Shown here: one piece after another, positions 33,622-42,800 of the stretch
How the letters are laid out: every line of letters begins with the position of its first letter
Numbering within the stretch: the stretch's first letter is position 1
Assembly (NCBI RefSeq): GCF_016859125.1
Contig: NZ_CP069338.1
Span: forward strand, 6,077,501 to 6,141,500
Origin: Archangium violaceum
GTDB lineage: Bacteria > Myxococcota > Myxococcia > Myxococcales > Myxococcaceae
Reading direction: 5' to 3'
Length of the DNA: 64,000 nt
Program-made: the position numbers and the translations under genes
Notes under the pieces: generated by a model
The model's database searches: none
Told to the model about the DNA's origin: nothing
What the model saw: only the letters and a program-made list of their open reading frames with translations

Positions 33622-34746
33622 ATGCCCCGCATCCGCCCTACGCAGCCCCACCGCTCCGCGACCTTCTCCGCGCCCACGGCGTCCCAGCCCAAGCCTCCGA
33701 CCCGCGCCTCCACGCTGCCGGCCACGCTGCCCTCCTCGACGCCCGCCACGCCCAGGCCCGCCGTGCGCGCACCGATCGCCACGGAGCCCAAGCCCGTGAA
33801 GCACCCGGGCCTGCCCGAGGGTCCCGCCACGTACAGCCCCTGGGAGAAGACCACGGGCCAGGCCTCGGATCTGATGGTGGGCGGCGGCGACAACAAGCTC
33901 ACGCTTCCCCCGGCCGCGAAGCAGAACATGCTCATCGACAAGCCGGGCACCTCCTTCCAGAAGGATACCTTCGGGGGCAGGGTGAGCGGCGGCCTGGGCT
34001 CGATGCAGGCCTCCACCGCGAGCTACAACGGCGGTGGCTTGCACCATTACTCGGCCCAGGCCGAGCTCAACGGGCCACACGCCTCCTACGAGCTGCAGAA
34101 GGTTCACGCGGGCCGTCTGGGCGTGAGCAGCACCCAACTCACCGCCGAGGCCAACGCCTTCAAGGCGCAAGCCCAGGCGGGCGTCTCGGCGGATACGAAG
34201 AACCACGCGTACACGGCCGCGCTGACGGGCAAGGCGGAGACGGGCGTGGGCGTCGGGGCGAGCGTGAGCCACGACTTCAACCGGCACGTGGGTGGGTACC
34301 TCAAGGGCGAGGGCAAGGCCTCGGCCACCGCCTACGCCGAGGGAGTGGCCTCCCTGGATCCGAGGACCGCCACGGCGATGCTCTCGGGCCAGGTGGGCGC
34401 GGCCGCCACGGCGGGTGCGTATGGCACGGCGGGCGGGCACCTGGGCCGGCTGCACGGCTCGGTCACCGCGGGCGCGGTGGCGGGCGTGGCCGCCCAGGCG
34501 GGCGGGAAGCTCGGTCTGGAGAACGGCTTCCTCAAGCACTCCGCGGACGTCAACGCCGCGATGGGCGTGGGCACCCACATCAAGACCGACGCCGCCCTCG
34601 ACCTGCGCCACCACGTCGAGCCCGGCATCGCGGCGGGCCTGCGCCCCAGCCTCGCCGGCGCTTCCGCCGTGGCCTCGCCCGCGGGCACGGTGCAGCCCGA
34701 GAAGTCGCGGCTCGAGAACTTCTTCGCGAAGGCGTTCGGCCAGTGA
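33622..34746 (+). CDS. Ala/Gly-rich repetitive protein, 374 aa
   Basis: No family is recognised. Residues 1-60 are Pro/Thr/Ala-rich and positively charged, like a disordered secretion or linker segment. From about 80 to 340 the protein is built of loosely repeated Ala/Gly/His motifs (LTAEANAFKAQAQAGVSADT, GVGVGASVSHDFNRHVGGYL, YAEGVASLDPRTATAMLSGQ). This composition occurs in the glycine-rich stalk of polymorphic toxins and in amphipathic membrane-active proteins. The end is EKSRLENFFAKAFGQ. There is no Sec signal, Cys or obvious toxin domain. A hairpin follows its stop, so it is probably monocistronic. Confidence 0.7.
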   Translation: MPRIRPTQPHRSATFSAPTASQPKPPTRASTLPATLPSSTPATPRPAVRAPIATEPKPVKHPGLPEGPATYSPWEKTTGQASDLMVGGGDNKLTLPPAAKQNMLIDKPGTSFQKDTFGGRVSGGLGSMQASTASYNGGGLHHYSAQAELNGPHASYELQKVHAGRLGVSSTQLTAEANAFKAQAQAGVSADTKNHAYTAALTGKAETGVGVGASVSHDFNRHVGGYLKGEGKASATAYAEGVASLDPRTATAMLSGQVGAAATAGAYGTAGGHLGRLHGSVTAGAVAGVAAQAGGKLGLENGFLKHSADVNAAMGVGTHIKTDAALDLRHHVEPGIAAGLRPSLAGASAVASPAGTVQPEKSRLENFFAKAFGQ

Positions 34747-34767
34747 CGGCGCGCTCCTGAGCCCCAG

Positions 34768-34804
34768 CACTCCGGGCAACGAGGGGATGCCCTCGCTCGG
34801 AGTG
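34768..34804 (+). terminator. Nested stem-loop after the Ala/Gly-rich gene
   Basis: Outer arms CACTCCG (34768-34774) and CGGAGTG (34798-34804) enclose inner arms CGAGGG (34780-34785) and CCCTCG (34790-34795) with a GATG loop. It lies 22 nt after the stop codon. No T run follows. It probably separates this gene from the radical SAM gene. Confidence 0.5.
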
Positions 34805-34818
34805 CCTGGCCGGGGGGC

Positions 34819-34846
34819 GAGGGACGGAGTGAGGGTACCGGAAGGA
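34819..34846 (+). repeat. Second copy of the 28-bp intergenic repeat
   Basis: Matches 19954-19981 at 26 of 28 positions (GAGGGACGG-GTGAGGGTA then CGGAAGGA). The hairpin half seen at the first copy is replaced here by an unrelated stem-loop. It ends 42 bp before the radical SAM start. Confidence 0.6.
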
Positions 34847-34888
34847 TGCCGCTATACTCACCCTGTTCGGAAGGGTGGGTTTCGTCTC

Positions 34889-36607
34889 ATGCATGGCCGT
34901 CGCGTCCTCTCTCCAGTCCTGCTGCTCGGCGCCGGAACCGGCGAGGCCACCTGTGGGATTCTCTATCTCGCGGGCTACCTGCGGCGCGGTGGGATCGAGG
35001 CCTTCGTCCGGCTCTACGACGGGGACGAAACCGAGGACGAGGTGGCGCGCTCGCTCGAAGCGCTGGTGGCCCGCGTGCGCCCCCGGCTCGTCGGCATCAG
35101 CCTCAAATGGTTCCACCACGTCCACCGCGCGCTGCTCCTGGCTCGGACGTTGCGTGAGATCGACCCCGACATCCGGATCGTCGTGGGTGGCAACACCGCC
35201 TCGTACTGGTGGCGGGAGCTGCACGCGTTCGACTGTATCGATCATATCGTCCTGGGCGACGGCGAGCGGCCGCTGCTGGCGCTCTGCCAGGGAGAACCGT
35301 CCCCACCCAACTGTGTCACCAAGGGGCCGGACGGCTCCCCGAGGCGGTTGCCACTCGAGTACGTGCAAGGCGCCACGAACAGCGAGGACGTCTACTACTC
35401 GCACTTCAATGACATCTTCCTGAGCCACCAGGATCGCCACGCCTTCTCGGGGTGGGTCGCGCCCGGCAAGGGGTGCGGTGAGAACTGCCTCTATTGCGGT
35501 GGGGCCCGCGGCAACCAGAAGGCGGCATTCGGACGCGCGAAGCCATTTCTGCGCTCCGAGGAGAGTGTGCGCCGCGACCACCAGGAGATCGCCCACCGGA
35601 CGTGGCAGTTCCGCTACGACTTCGCGGGAAGCTCGGCGGCGTTCCTGCAAGGCACCTGGGCGGGGGTCGATCTCTCACGCCACTCCTGTATGTATTTCCT
35701 GTGGGGAGTGGCCCGGATGGAGCTCATCGATGCCCTGGCCCAGACCTTCGAGCACGTCCACATGGTGCTCGACATCGGCTGCTTCTCGGAACAGCAGCGG
35801 CACGAGCAGATGCGTCGTGGCCTGCTCAAGCCGTGTGCCTCGGACCAGCAACTCCTGGAGATCATCGACGGCTGCCGCCGTTACAAGAACCTGGACGTCG
35901 AGGTCTCTGGAATCGCGGGCCTGCCCTTCGCCAGCGCCGCCACGCTCGAGGAGGAGGTGCGCCTGGTGGAGCGGGTGATCGCCCTCGACTGCCTGGTGGG
36001 CTACCAGCGGCTCGAAGCGCAGCCCGGGGCGCTCGCCACCGAGCACCCCACGCGGTTCGACATGGTGAGCGAAGCGCGAACGTTCACGGAGTTCCTCGAG
36101 TACTTCGAGCAGCGCGAGCCCGGTGATGTGTCGGTGCCGATGCTGCGCTTCCGCGACGCGGCGCTCGAGCGGGCGGTGCAGCGCACGTCGGAGCACGTGG
36201 ATGCCCTCGCGAGGACGCACGAAGAGAAGAAGCAGAGGATCGCGATCAACGGACGCACGCGACTGAAGAACACCGCCCCCTCGACGCTTCGGTTCAAGCT
36301 CGGTGATTGGTTGGGAGCTCATCGAGTCCCCGCGAAGGTGGCGCAGGAGCAGGTGACCGTCGTCCGGTCGGTGAACGGAACGGGCCTGGCCTGTGCACCT
36401 TCGCTCAGCCCGCGAAGGTTCACCGACCCGACGCTGGATCAGGGCGAGGACGGGAGGATCCTCCTGACCACCCTGGCCGCCTTCGAGCAGCCGACGACGG
36501 TCGCCAGCGCGGTGGCGCAGCTGGGGGCGACGTTGAAGCTCGATCCGCACTCGGCGCGCGAGGTCATCGAGCATCTCGTTGACGGACGCTTCCTGCAGCC
36601 GGCGTGA
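34889..36607 (+). CDS. B12-binding-domain radical SAM enzyme
   Basis: A 572-residue enzyme starting at ATG 34889. Residues 1-140 form a cobalamin-binding-like Rossmann domain (VLLLGAGTGEATCGILYLAG, RPRLVGISLKW, IRIVVGGNTAS). The DxHxxG histidine motif is absent, so any B12 would bind without that ligand. The radical SAM cluster is Cys196-x3-Cys200-x2-Cys203 in GKGCGENCLYCGG. The TIM-barrel part runs to about 420. The last 100 residues (TTLAAFEQPTTVASAVAQLG, AREVIEHLVDGRFLQP) look like a PqqD/winged-helix peptide-recognition domain. The reaction is unknown; methylation or rearrangement of a peptide or natural product is possible. No precursor peptide was identified. Confidence 0.85.
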   Translation: MHGRRVLSPVLLLGAGTGEATCGILYLAGYLRRGGIEAFVRLYDGDETEDEVARSLEALVARVRPRLVGISLKWFHHVHRALLLARTLREIDPDIRIVVGGNTASYWWRELHAFDCIDHIVLGDGERPLLALCQGEPSPPNCVTKGPDGSPRRLPLEYVQGATNSEDVYYSHFNDIFLSHQDRHAFSGWVAPGKGCGENCLYCGGARGNQKAAFGRAKPFLRSEESVRRDHQEIAHRTWQFRYDFAGSSAAFLQGTWAGVDLSRHSCMYFLWGVARMELIDALAQTFEHVHMVLDIGCFSEQQRHEQMRRGLLKPCASDQQLLEIIDGCRRYKNLDVEVSGIAGLPFASAATLEEEVRLVERVIALDCLVGYQRLEAQPGALATEHPTRFDMVSEARTFTEFLEYFEQREPGDVSVPMLRFRDAALERAVQRTSEHVDALARTHEEKKQRIAINGRTRLKNTAPSTLRFKLGDWLGAHRVPAKVAQEQVTVVRSVNGTGLACAPSLSPRRFTDPTLDQGEDGRILLTTLAAFEQPTTVASAVAQLGATLKLDPHSAREVIEHLVDGRFLQPA

Positions 36608-36685
36608 GGTGCGGGGTGTGGACCCTGGCGGGCATCGCTTGCACGGGTGGCGGCGGGGCTGGAATCGCCCCGCCCCCTGCCGCTG

Positions 36686-38611
36686 CTACTCCGGCATCAG
36701 GTGGAAGCGTTGGCAGGTGTTGTCCAACCAGCTCCACTGGGCGATGTCGGTGCCGTCGGCGAGGCCACAGTTGGCCAGGTCGACGACCTTGCCGCTGTGC
36801 CGCGCGACCAACCGCACCGAGCCATCGGCGAGGAAATCAACGCGCCATTGACTGTGGGTGCTCGAGCATGCGCCCTGGTCGATGTTGGCGCCGTCCGCGG
36901 TGGAGCCGCTGCTGACCGCGAGGCAGCTGTTGGTGGCATGGGTCGGCACGACCCGATAGAAGCCGTTGTCGGTGTGCTTGAAGGTCCACTTCTGGCAGGC
37001 GGTGTTGAGCCAGGGCCATTGACGCACGTCGGCGCCGTTGGCGGTGGCGCAGTTGGCGACGTCGAGCACCTTGCCGCTCTGCGCGCTGACGATCGCCAGG
37101 TTGCCCACCGGCTGCAGCCGCCACTGTTGGCAGTTGTTGCCCTGCCAGCTCCATTGACGGATGTCGGTGCCGCTGGCGGTGGCGCAGTTGGCGGCGTCGA
37201 GCACCTTGCCGCTGTGGCGGTTCTGCAGCCGGAACCAGCCCTCCGTGGTGGGGATGACCTGCCATTGCTGGCAGGCGTTGTTCAACCAGGCCCACTGGCG
37301 CACGTTGGCGCCGTCGCCGGTGCCACAATCCGCCACATCCAGCACCTTGTTGCTGGAGCGGTTGACCAGCCGGTAGTAGCCGTCCGCGGTGGGGTCGAGC
37401 ACCCATTCGGTGGAGGTCGGGCCGCAGGCGTGCTGTGCCACGTCGGCCCCGTCCGAGCCGGAACTGCCGGTCACTCCCGTGCACAGGCCGCTGTTGCGGT
37501 TGACCAACTGGTACGCCGCTCCGCGAACCGCGGTGGTGATCGGCCCGTGTTCCCCCGATGGAACGGCCAGCGCGGTGCTGGTCGACACGGGGGCGCCGAA
37601 GCGGGGCGTGCCATCGGAGTTCCAGGAGAACGGCTGGGCCCGGGTGGACCGTGTCGAGCCGCAGCCTTGGCTGGAGCTCGCGTTGCCGTGGTAGACGATC
37701 CAGTTCTCCTTGCCATCGGGGGAGGTGAAGAATCCATTGTGGCCCGGACCGTAGACGCCGTTGGCCGCCTGGAACACAGGGGTGGGGGACTTGGTCCAGG
37801 ACGAGGCGCTGAGCGGATCCCTCCCGGTGAGGGTCAACAGGCCCAGCTTGTAGTACGGGGTGTTGCAGGAACTGGCCGAGAACACGATGAACGTCTGTCC
37901 ATTGCGCTGCAAAACCTCCGGACCTTCGTTGACCCTGCCGCCCTCGATTTCCCAGCTGTAGCTCGGCTTGGAGATGTTCACCTTGGGGCCGGTGATCGTC
38001 CAGGGATTGGTCATCCGCGCGATCCACAGGCTTTGATCCGGGCCATCCCATTCCGACCAGAGCAGGTAGAGATTCCCGTTGAGCTGCAGGTAGGAGCCGT
38101 CGATGTTCCAGGTCGTCTCCATCGGCGATCCCTTGAGCGAGTAGGGGCCCATCGGGTCATCGCCAGCGCTCTCCAGCACGGTGAGATGTTGGTAGTCGAG
38201 GGTGCCACTGCGGCCCGAGCTGTACATGTAGTACCAGCGGGTGCCGTTGGGCCCGGTGAGTCGGTGGAACTCGGGTGCCCAGTGACTACAACACCGGTCC
38301 GCGGTCGTGTCCGACCACACGTTGACGGGGGCCGCGGTGCGCAGGCCCGCGAGCGTTGGTGCCTTGCGCATCACCACCTGGGAGTTCCACGTCGTGGTGG
38401 CCAGATAGTAGTTGCCGTTGTGGTACTGCAACCAGGGGTCCGCTCCATTCTCCAGCAGCGGGTTGAGGAACGTGAGCTCCCCCGTGGCATGGGCTCTCGA
38501 GGCGGGAAGGGCAACGAGTGCCAGGCAGAGCAGGAGCAGCGGGGCACGAATCCTGCCAACGATTCCTTCGGATGCGGGCGTGAGTAGCCTCGTGACGGAT
38601 GACAAAACCAT
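36686..38611 (-). CDS. Secreted GH43 glycosidase with ricin-type lectin (CBM13) tail
   Basis: A 641-residue exported enzyme. The signal peptide (RIRAPLLLLCLALVALPASR, ending near AHA) is followed by a five-bladed GH43 domain. Its motifs are GADPWLQYHNGNYYLATTT (Asp base), HWAPEFH, NIDGSYLQLNGNLYLLWSEW and VNEGPEVLQRNG (acid Glu), as in arabinofuranosidases and arabinanases. Residues about 355-641 hold two ricin B trefoils with QQW/QKW/SQW motifs, which bind plant or microbial polysaccharide. ATG 38611 has AGGTAGGAA upstream. Two LacI-type operators precede it. It would release arabinose or similar sugars outside the cell. Confidence 0.9.
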   Translation of the reverse strand: MVLSSVTRLLTPASEGIVGRIRAPLLLLCLALVALPASRAHATGELTFLNPLLENGADPWLQYHNGNYYLATTTWNSQVVMRKAPTLAGLRTAAPVNVWSDTTADRCCSHWAPEFHRLTGPNGTRWYYMYSSGRSGTLDYQHLTVLESAGDDPMGPYSLKGSPMETTWNIDGSYLQLNGNLYLLWSEWDGPDQSLWIARMTNPWTITGPKVNISKPSYSWEIEGGRVNEGPEVLQRNGQTFIVFSASSCNTPYYKLGLLTLTGRDPLSASSWTKSPTPVFQAANGVYGPGHNGFFTSPDGKENWIVYHGNASSSQGCGSTRSTRAQPFSWNSDGTPRFGAPVSTSTALAVPSGEHGPITTAVRGAAYQLVNRNSGLCTGVTGSSGSDGADVAQHACGPTSTEWVLDPTADGYYRLVNRSSNKVLDVADCGTGDGANVRQWAWLNNACQQWQVIPTTEGWFRLQNRHSGKVLDAANCATASGTDIRQWSWQGNNCQQWRLQPVGNLAIVSAQSGKVLDVANCATANGADVRQWPWLNTACQKWTFKHTDNGFYRVVPTHATNSCLAVSSGSTADGANIDQGACSSTHSQWRVDFLADGSVRLVARHSGKVVDLANCGLADGTDIAQWSWLDNTCQRFHLMPE

Positions 38612-38678
38612 TGGGTTCCTACCTTTCGTTGACGTTCGACAACGGAAGAAGACGCCTGGGCCTGGCAACGGCTGGAGG

Positions 38679-38692
38679 TGTGAGCGCTAACA
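38679..38692. promoter_or_regulatory. LacI-type operator 1
   Basis: TGTGAGCGCTAACA is a near-perfect palindrome around AGCGCT, the core of LacI/GalR-family operators. It is 68 bp upstream of the GH43 start. The second copy is identical over the same 14 bases. Confidence 0.7.
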
Positions 38693-38746
38693 TGGGAGCG
38701 CCGAGCGCCTCCGCGCGTTCCCTCGGCACAGGTCGGCGATTGGGGA

Positions 38747-38760
38747 TGTGAGCGCTAACA
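38747..38760. promoter_or_regulatory. LacI-type operator 2
   Basis: TGTGAGCGCTAACA again, here inside the longer symmetric context GA..TC. It is exactly 68 bp from operator 1. Two spaced sites suggest DNA looping by a tetrameric LacI-type repressor. No such regulator gene is in the window. Confidence 0.7.
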
Positions 38761-38763
38761 TCG

Positions 38764-39312
38764 TGGGGCGGAGTTGCTCACCACCTGCTTTCGACGCATG
38801 GGAGGTTCCTCGGGGTTGGGTGCAACGAATCGTGCCAGGGTGAATGGGTTCTGTACTGTTGGTCAAGACGCTGAATTCAGATAATTCCGGCAACGCGCCG
38901 CATCATTCATGCAGCGCATTGCGGCATCGCCTGAACGCGGTGCGTTGCGTCACCCGTGATGTTTGTCGGGTTCGTTTACTTCCAGACAGGGCGTGCCCGT
39001 GCCACCTCATTCCTCGAATGGTCTGAGCGCTCGAGACGAGCGCAATCCCATTCCAAAAGCGGTCGCGCGAGCCATCTGGAATTCCAACTTCATCATGTGG
39101 GCCGTCCGTCCTCGACGGCGCCATGTTCGATGCGCTCGTCTTCAATCCAGACATCAACCGGGGTTTCGGCTTCGGCCGTATCTCGGCGCCGACCTTGGAT
39201 GACCCCGAACCCGCGGCTGATGAAAGCGGCGGGGAGGTGGACCCCTCTTTAGGTAGGAGGATGTGGGTTGGACTTTTCTTGGAATATGGGATTACAGTGG
39301 TGTTCAAGAAAT
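38764..39312. other. Intergenic stretch between GH43 and pilX
   Basis: About 550 bp. A short plus-strand frame (39123-39344) codes FDALVFNPDINRGFGFGRIS but has no ribosome site or known family, so it is not called. The segment 39251-39312 is unusually A/T-rich for this genome and is the probable promoter region of pilX-pilY1. No RNA gene or repeat is recognised. Confidence 0.4.
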
Positions 39313-39810
39313 ATGACGCCGAGACCGAGTTTTCCCCGCGGTAACGCCCTGCTGCTGACGCTCATCGCCAACGCGGTGCTGCTGGTTCTGGTGGTGGGGG
39401 CCATCCAGTTCACCCGCTTCAACCGCGAGGCCTCGACCGAGAGGCTGCGGGGCGAGGGCGTCAGTACCTGCGCGGATGTGGCGCGCAGGCACCTGCTGGC
39501 GCGCCTGAAGCTGTACGGCTCGTCCTCCATCTTCCAGCTGCTGGACACCCAGCTCATCGATGATCCGGATCCCCAGGCGCGCACGTCGATGGTGACGGGG
39601 CACTACGGCTCGGTGGGTGCGCAGCCCACGGTGGTGGTGGTGAACCCGGAGCAGATGGGAGCCTCGGACCGCCAGGTGCGCGACATCGTCAACATCGCTC
39701 CGGCGGGTGGCGGCTTCCTGGGCGGCCAGTACTACCGCGTGGTGGTGAAGTGTCAGGAGGGCTCGGGCCGCGAATCCGAGGTCGAGTTCCTCTTCCGTTA
39801 CGGTTTGTGA
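39313..39810 (+). CDS. PilX-like minor pilin assembly protein
   Basis: A 165-residue protein. The N-terminus MTPRPSFPRGNALLLTLIAN, then AVLLVLVVGA, has the short charged leader and long hydrophobic helix of type IV pilus PilX-like proteins (RGxALLLTL pattern). The remainder is an extracellular globular domain (STCADVARRHLLARLKLYGS). The ribosome site is weak and an earlier start in the same frame is possible. It lies 11 bp before pilY1 and is probably cotranscribed. The usual fimT/fimU, pilV and pilW partners are not next to it. Confidence 0.75.
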   Translation: MTPRPSFPRGNALLLTLIANAVLLVLVVGAIQFTRFNREASTERLRGEGVSTCADVARRHLLARLKLYGSSSIFQLLDTQLIDDPDPQARTSMVTGHYGSVGAQPTVVVVNPEQMGASDRQVRDIVNIAPAGGGFLGGQYYRVVVKCQEGSGRESEVEFLFRYGL

Positions 39811-39821
39811 GGCGAGGCACC

Positions 39822-42800
39822 ATGTTCCGCAAGCTGTCGCTCCATCTTGTCATGTTGCTTGTGGGAGCCGTCGCGCTCCGGGCGGACACCGCGGTCGCGA
39901 TCGATCAGGCGGCCTGCTGTCTGCCGACCACGTCGCGGTTGGATGCCCTGATGAACCCGCTCAAGGGCAGCGACGAGAAGTTCTTCTCGCGGTCCGGCGG
40001 TCCTCCCAACATCCTCTTCGTCGTGGACACCGCCACGTCGATGCACGCCTGGCCCACGGCCTGGTCCAGCACGCGGGGCTGCTCGGACCCGTTCATCAAC
40101 AGCCTGGGCTACGACAAGAACACCCAGTATGACCGCCTGTGGACGGGCGTCAGCAGTCAGTCCAGCAACTGGTTCGACAATGCGAAGTACTACGACGCGC
40201 CCGCGGGAGGGTACGGCGTCCTCTTCGGTGGCTCGCCGGCCGCGAGCACCTGGACGAGCGTGTCCACCGCGTGCTCGTCCCTCAATGGAATCGGCGCGGC
40301 CGACCTGACCACCTGTCTGGCGTGCCTGGACAACCAGGGCTACTACATCCACGACAGCGACAATCGCCGGGTGAAGGGCAACTTCCTGAACTTCTACGCG
40401 CCGCGCGACTCGGGTGCCGTCAAGGTGCTGGCGGACGTGGTGCGCGACCTGCGCGAGGTGCGCCTCGGAGTCATCGGCTTCCAGACCAAGGCCGCCAGGA
40501 CGTGCTGGGGCAAGAAGCAGAGCAACGGCAACCAGTGTCTGTGTATCGAGCAGGCCTCGGGGCCCAGTTGCGCCAAGTCCTACCCGCTGGACAGCAGCGC
40601 GGTGGAGAACAACCGCAACTCGCTGCTCAACGACCTGACCAACGTCAACGCCAACAACAGCAACGGTCTGGGCTGGGGCGGCTGTGCCTCTCCGCTGGCG
40701 GATGCGCTCTACGCGGCGGGCTACTACTTCCAATCCAAGACGGCCCCCACGCCCTTCACCACCTACCTGGGCGCCCACCCGACGAGCACCAACTTCAACA
40801 TCACGGACGCGGTGTGCTTCGAGTGTGGCTTCAACGCCATCATCCTGCTGACGGACGGTAACTTCCAGGAAGAGGGCGACGTGGTTACTCCGCTGCCCTC
40901 CGCCATCACCAGCGACCCGGTGGCCTGCGACGGCTGCTTCCCCAACCCCTCGAAGACGAGCAACCTGCACAAGGTGGCCAGGTTCCTGTGGGAGAACGAC
41001 CTGCGCTTCGACATGGCGGGTCAGCAGCGCGTGGCCACGTATACCATTGGCTTCTCCGAGAGCGCGGCCAGCAGCGCGCTGCTGCGCACGACGGCCCAGG
41101 TGGGCGGCGGCAAGTTCTTCCCGGCCCGCAGCACCAGCGAGCTCAAGCGCGCCATCCTGTCCATCGTGGACGACATCAACGCGCGCAACACGTCCTTCTC
41201 CGTGTCGGCCATCAGCACGCTGCAGACCCAGAGCGAGGCGCTGACGGCGATCGTCCCGCGCATGCTGCCCTCCAAGAACGATGCCTGGACGGGCAAGCTG
41301 TTCCGCTACCGGCTGTTCAACGAGTTCGTCGAGGACCAGGACAAGAACGGCGACGGCGACCGTTCGGACGTGCTGCTCGTCGACAAGGAGGGGAGCGTCA
41401 TCGCGGAGGACGGCTCGAGCACCTACCGCAAGGTGGTGGGCCAGAACCCCGATGGCACGCCCCTCCTCGGCGCCACCGCCACCGCCTACTGGGAGGCGAG
41501 CTCCAAGCTATACGAGACCACGCACTCGGGCCGGAACATCCTGACGGTCACGGACAGCAACAAGGATGGATTGCTGAACCACAACGACGCGCTCATCCCC
41601 TTCAACCTCGCCAACCTGGGCCAGCTACGTCAGTACCTGGCGGTGAGCGGGGCGCCGCTGTGCCCCACCGGGACTGGAATCACCTACAAGCCGGGCCTCC
41701 TCCTGACCCGGATGCAGATGCCCCTGCAGGCGGACCTCTCGCGAGCGGTGTCCTCGACGGGCCTGTCCTCCGTGGTGGGGCTGCCGGCCACCCCCACGAC
41801 CCAGCAGGATTATGATCTGCTGTGCGCGGCGCTCGTCATGCAGTACGTGCGCGGGCAGGACATCCTCGACGAGAACGTGAACGGCAACCGCCTCGACACC
41901 CGGCCGTCCCTGCTGGGTGACATCTTCCACTCGTCGCCGGTGATGGTGGACCCTCCGGCGGACAAGTTCGTGTGCGACCTCGGCGTCGGCAACCAGTGCG
42001 TGCGCACGCTGTACGCCGTCCCCAATGACCAGACCCGGCAGGGGGCTACCCCCATGGTCACTCCACCCAACGAGCTGCCCGCCACGTGCGAGACCGGTAC
42101 CTCGGAGTCCAAGCCCCGTGACGCCTACGAGTACTACCAGTTCCTCAACCGCCAGCGCGAGCGCCTCATCCTGGTGGGCGCCAACGACGGCATGCTGCAC
42201 GCCTTCAGTGATGGAAAGGGCATGCTGAAGGACGCCCGGACGTGTGACTACGAATACACGGGCGAGGAGGATGATGTCGGTCAGGAGCGGTGGGCCTTCA
42301 TCCCGCCGGACGCGCTCCCGCGGTTGCAGGAGCTGCTGCAGGGCCACAGCTATCTCGTCGATGGCGACATCATGGTCCGCGACATCTGGGCGGACTCGAA
42401 TGGGAACGGTCAGAAGGAATGGGATGAGTACCGCACCATGGCCGTGGTGTCCGAGGGGCGCGGCGGCATCCACTACTTCGCCCTGGAGCTGAAGTGGCTG
42501 TCGAACGGCTCGGCGACGCTCGATGCGCAGGCACCCTCGTTCCGCTGGATGTTTCCGCAGCCGTGCTCGGACGAGGCGCAGCGCTTCGGCAAGACGCTGC
42601 TGAGCCTCAGCCCCAAGCCGCCGCCGATCGGCCCCGTGCTGCTGCAGTCCGACAAGGGGCAGGAGCGCCATGGTCCGGACGGGCCCAGGAGCGTGGAGCG
42701 CTGGGTGGCGATGCTGTCGGGTGGCTGGTCTCCCGGCAATGAGAAGGGACGCGGCATCTACATGGTGGACGTGTGGAACGGCACGGTGAACGGCCGCCGC

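Noticed and set aside
39123-39344. Small gene before pilX (73 codons)
   Set aside because: No ribosome site, no family resemblance, and it overlaps the pilX start in another frame.
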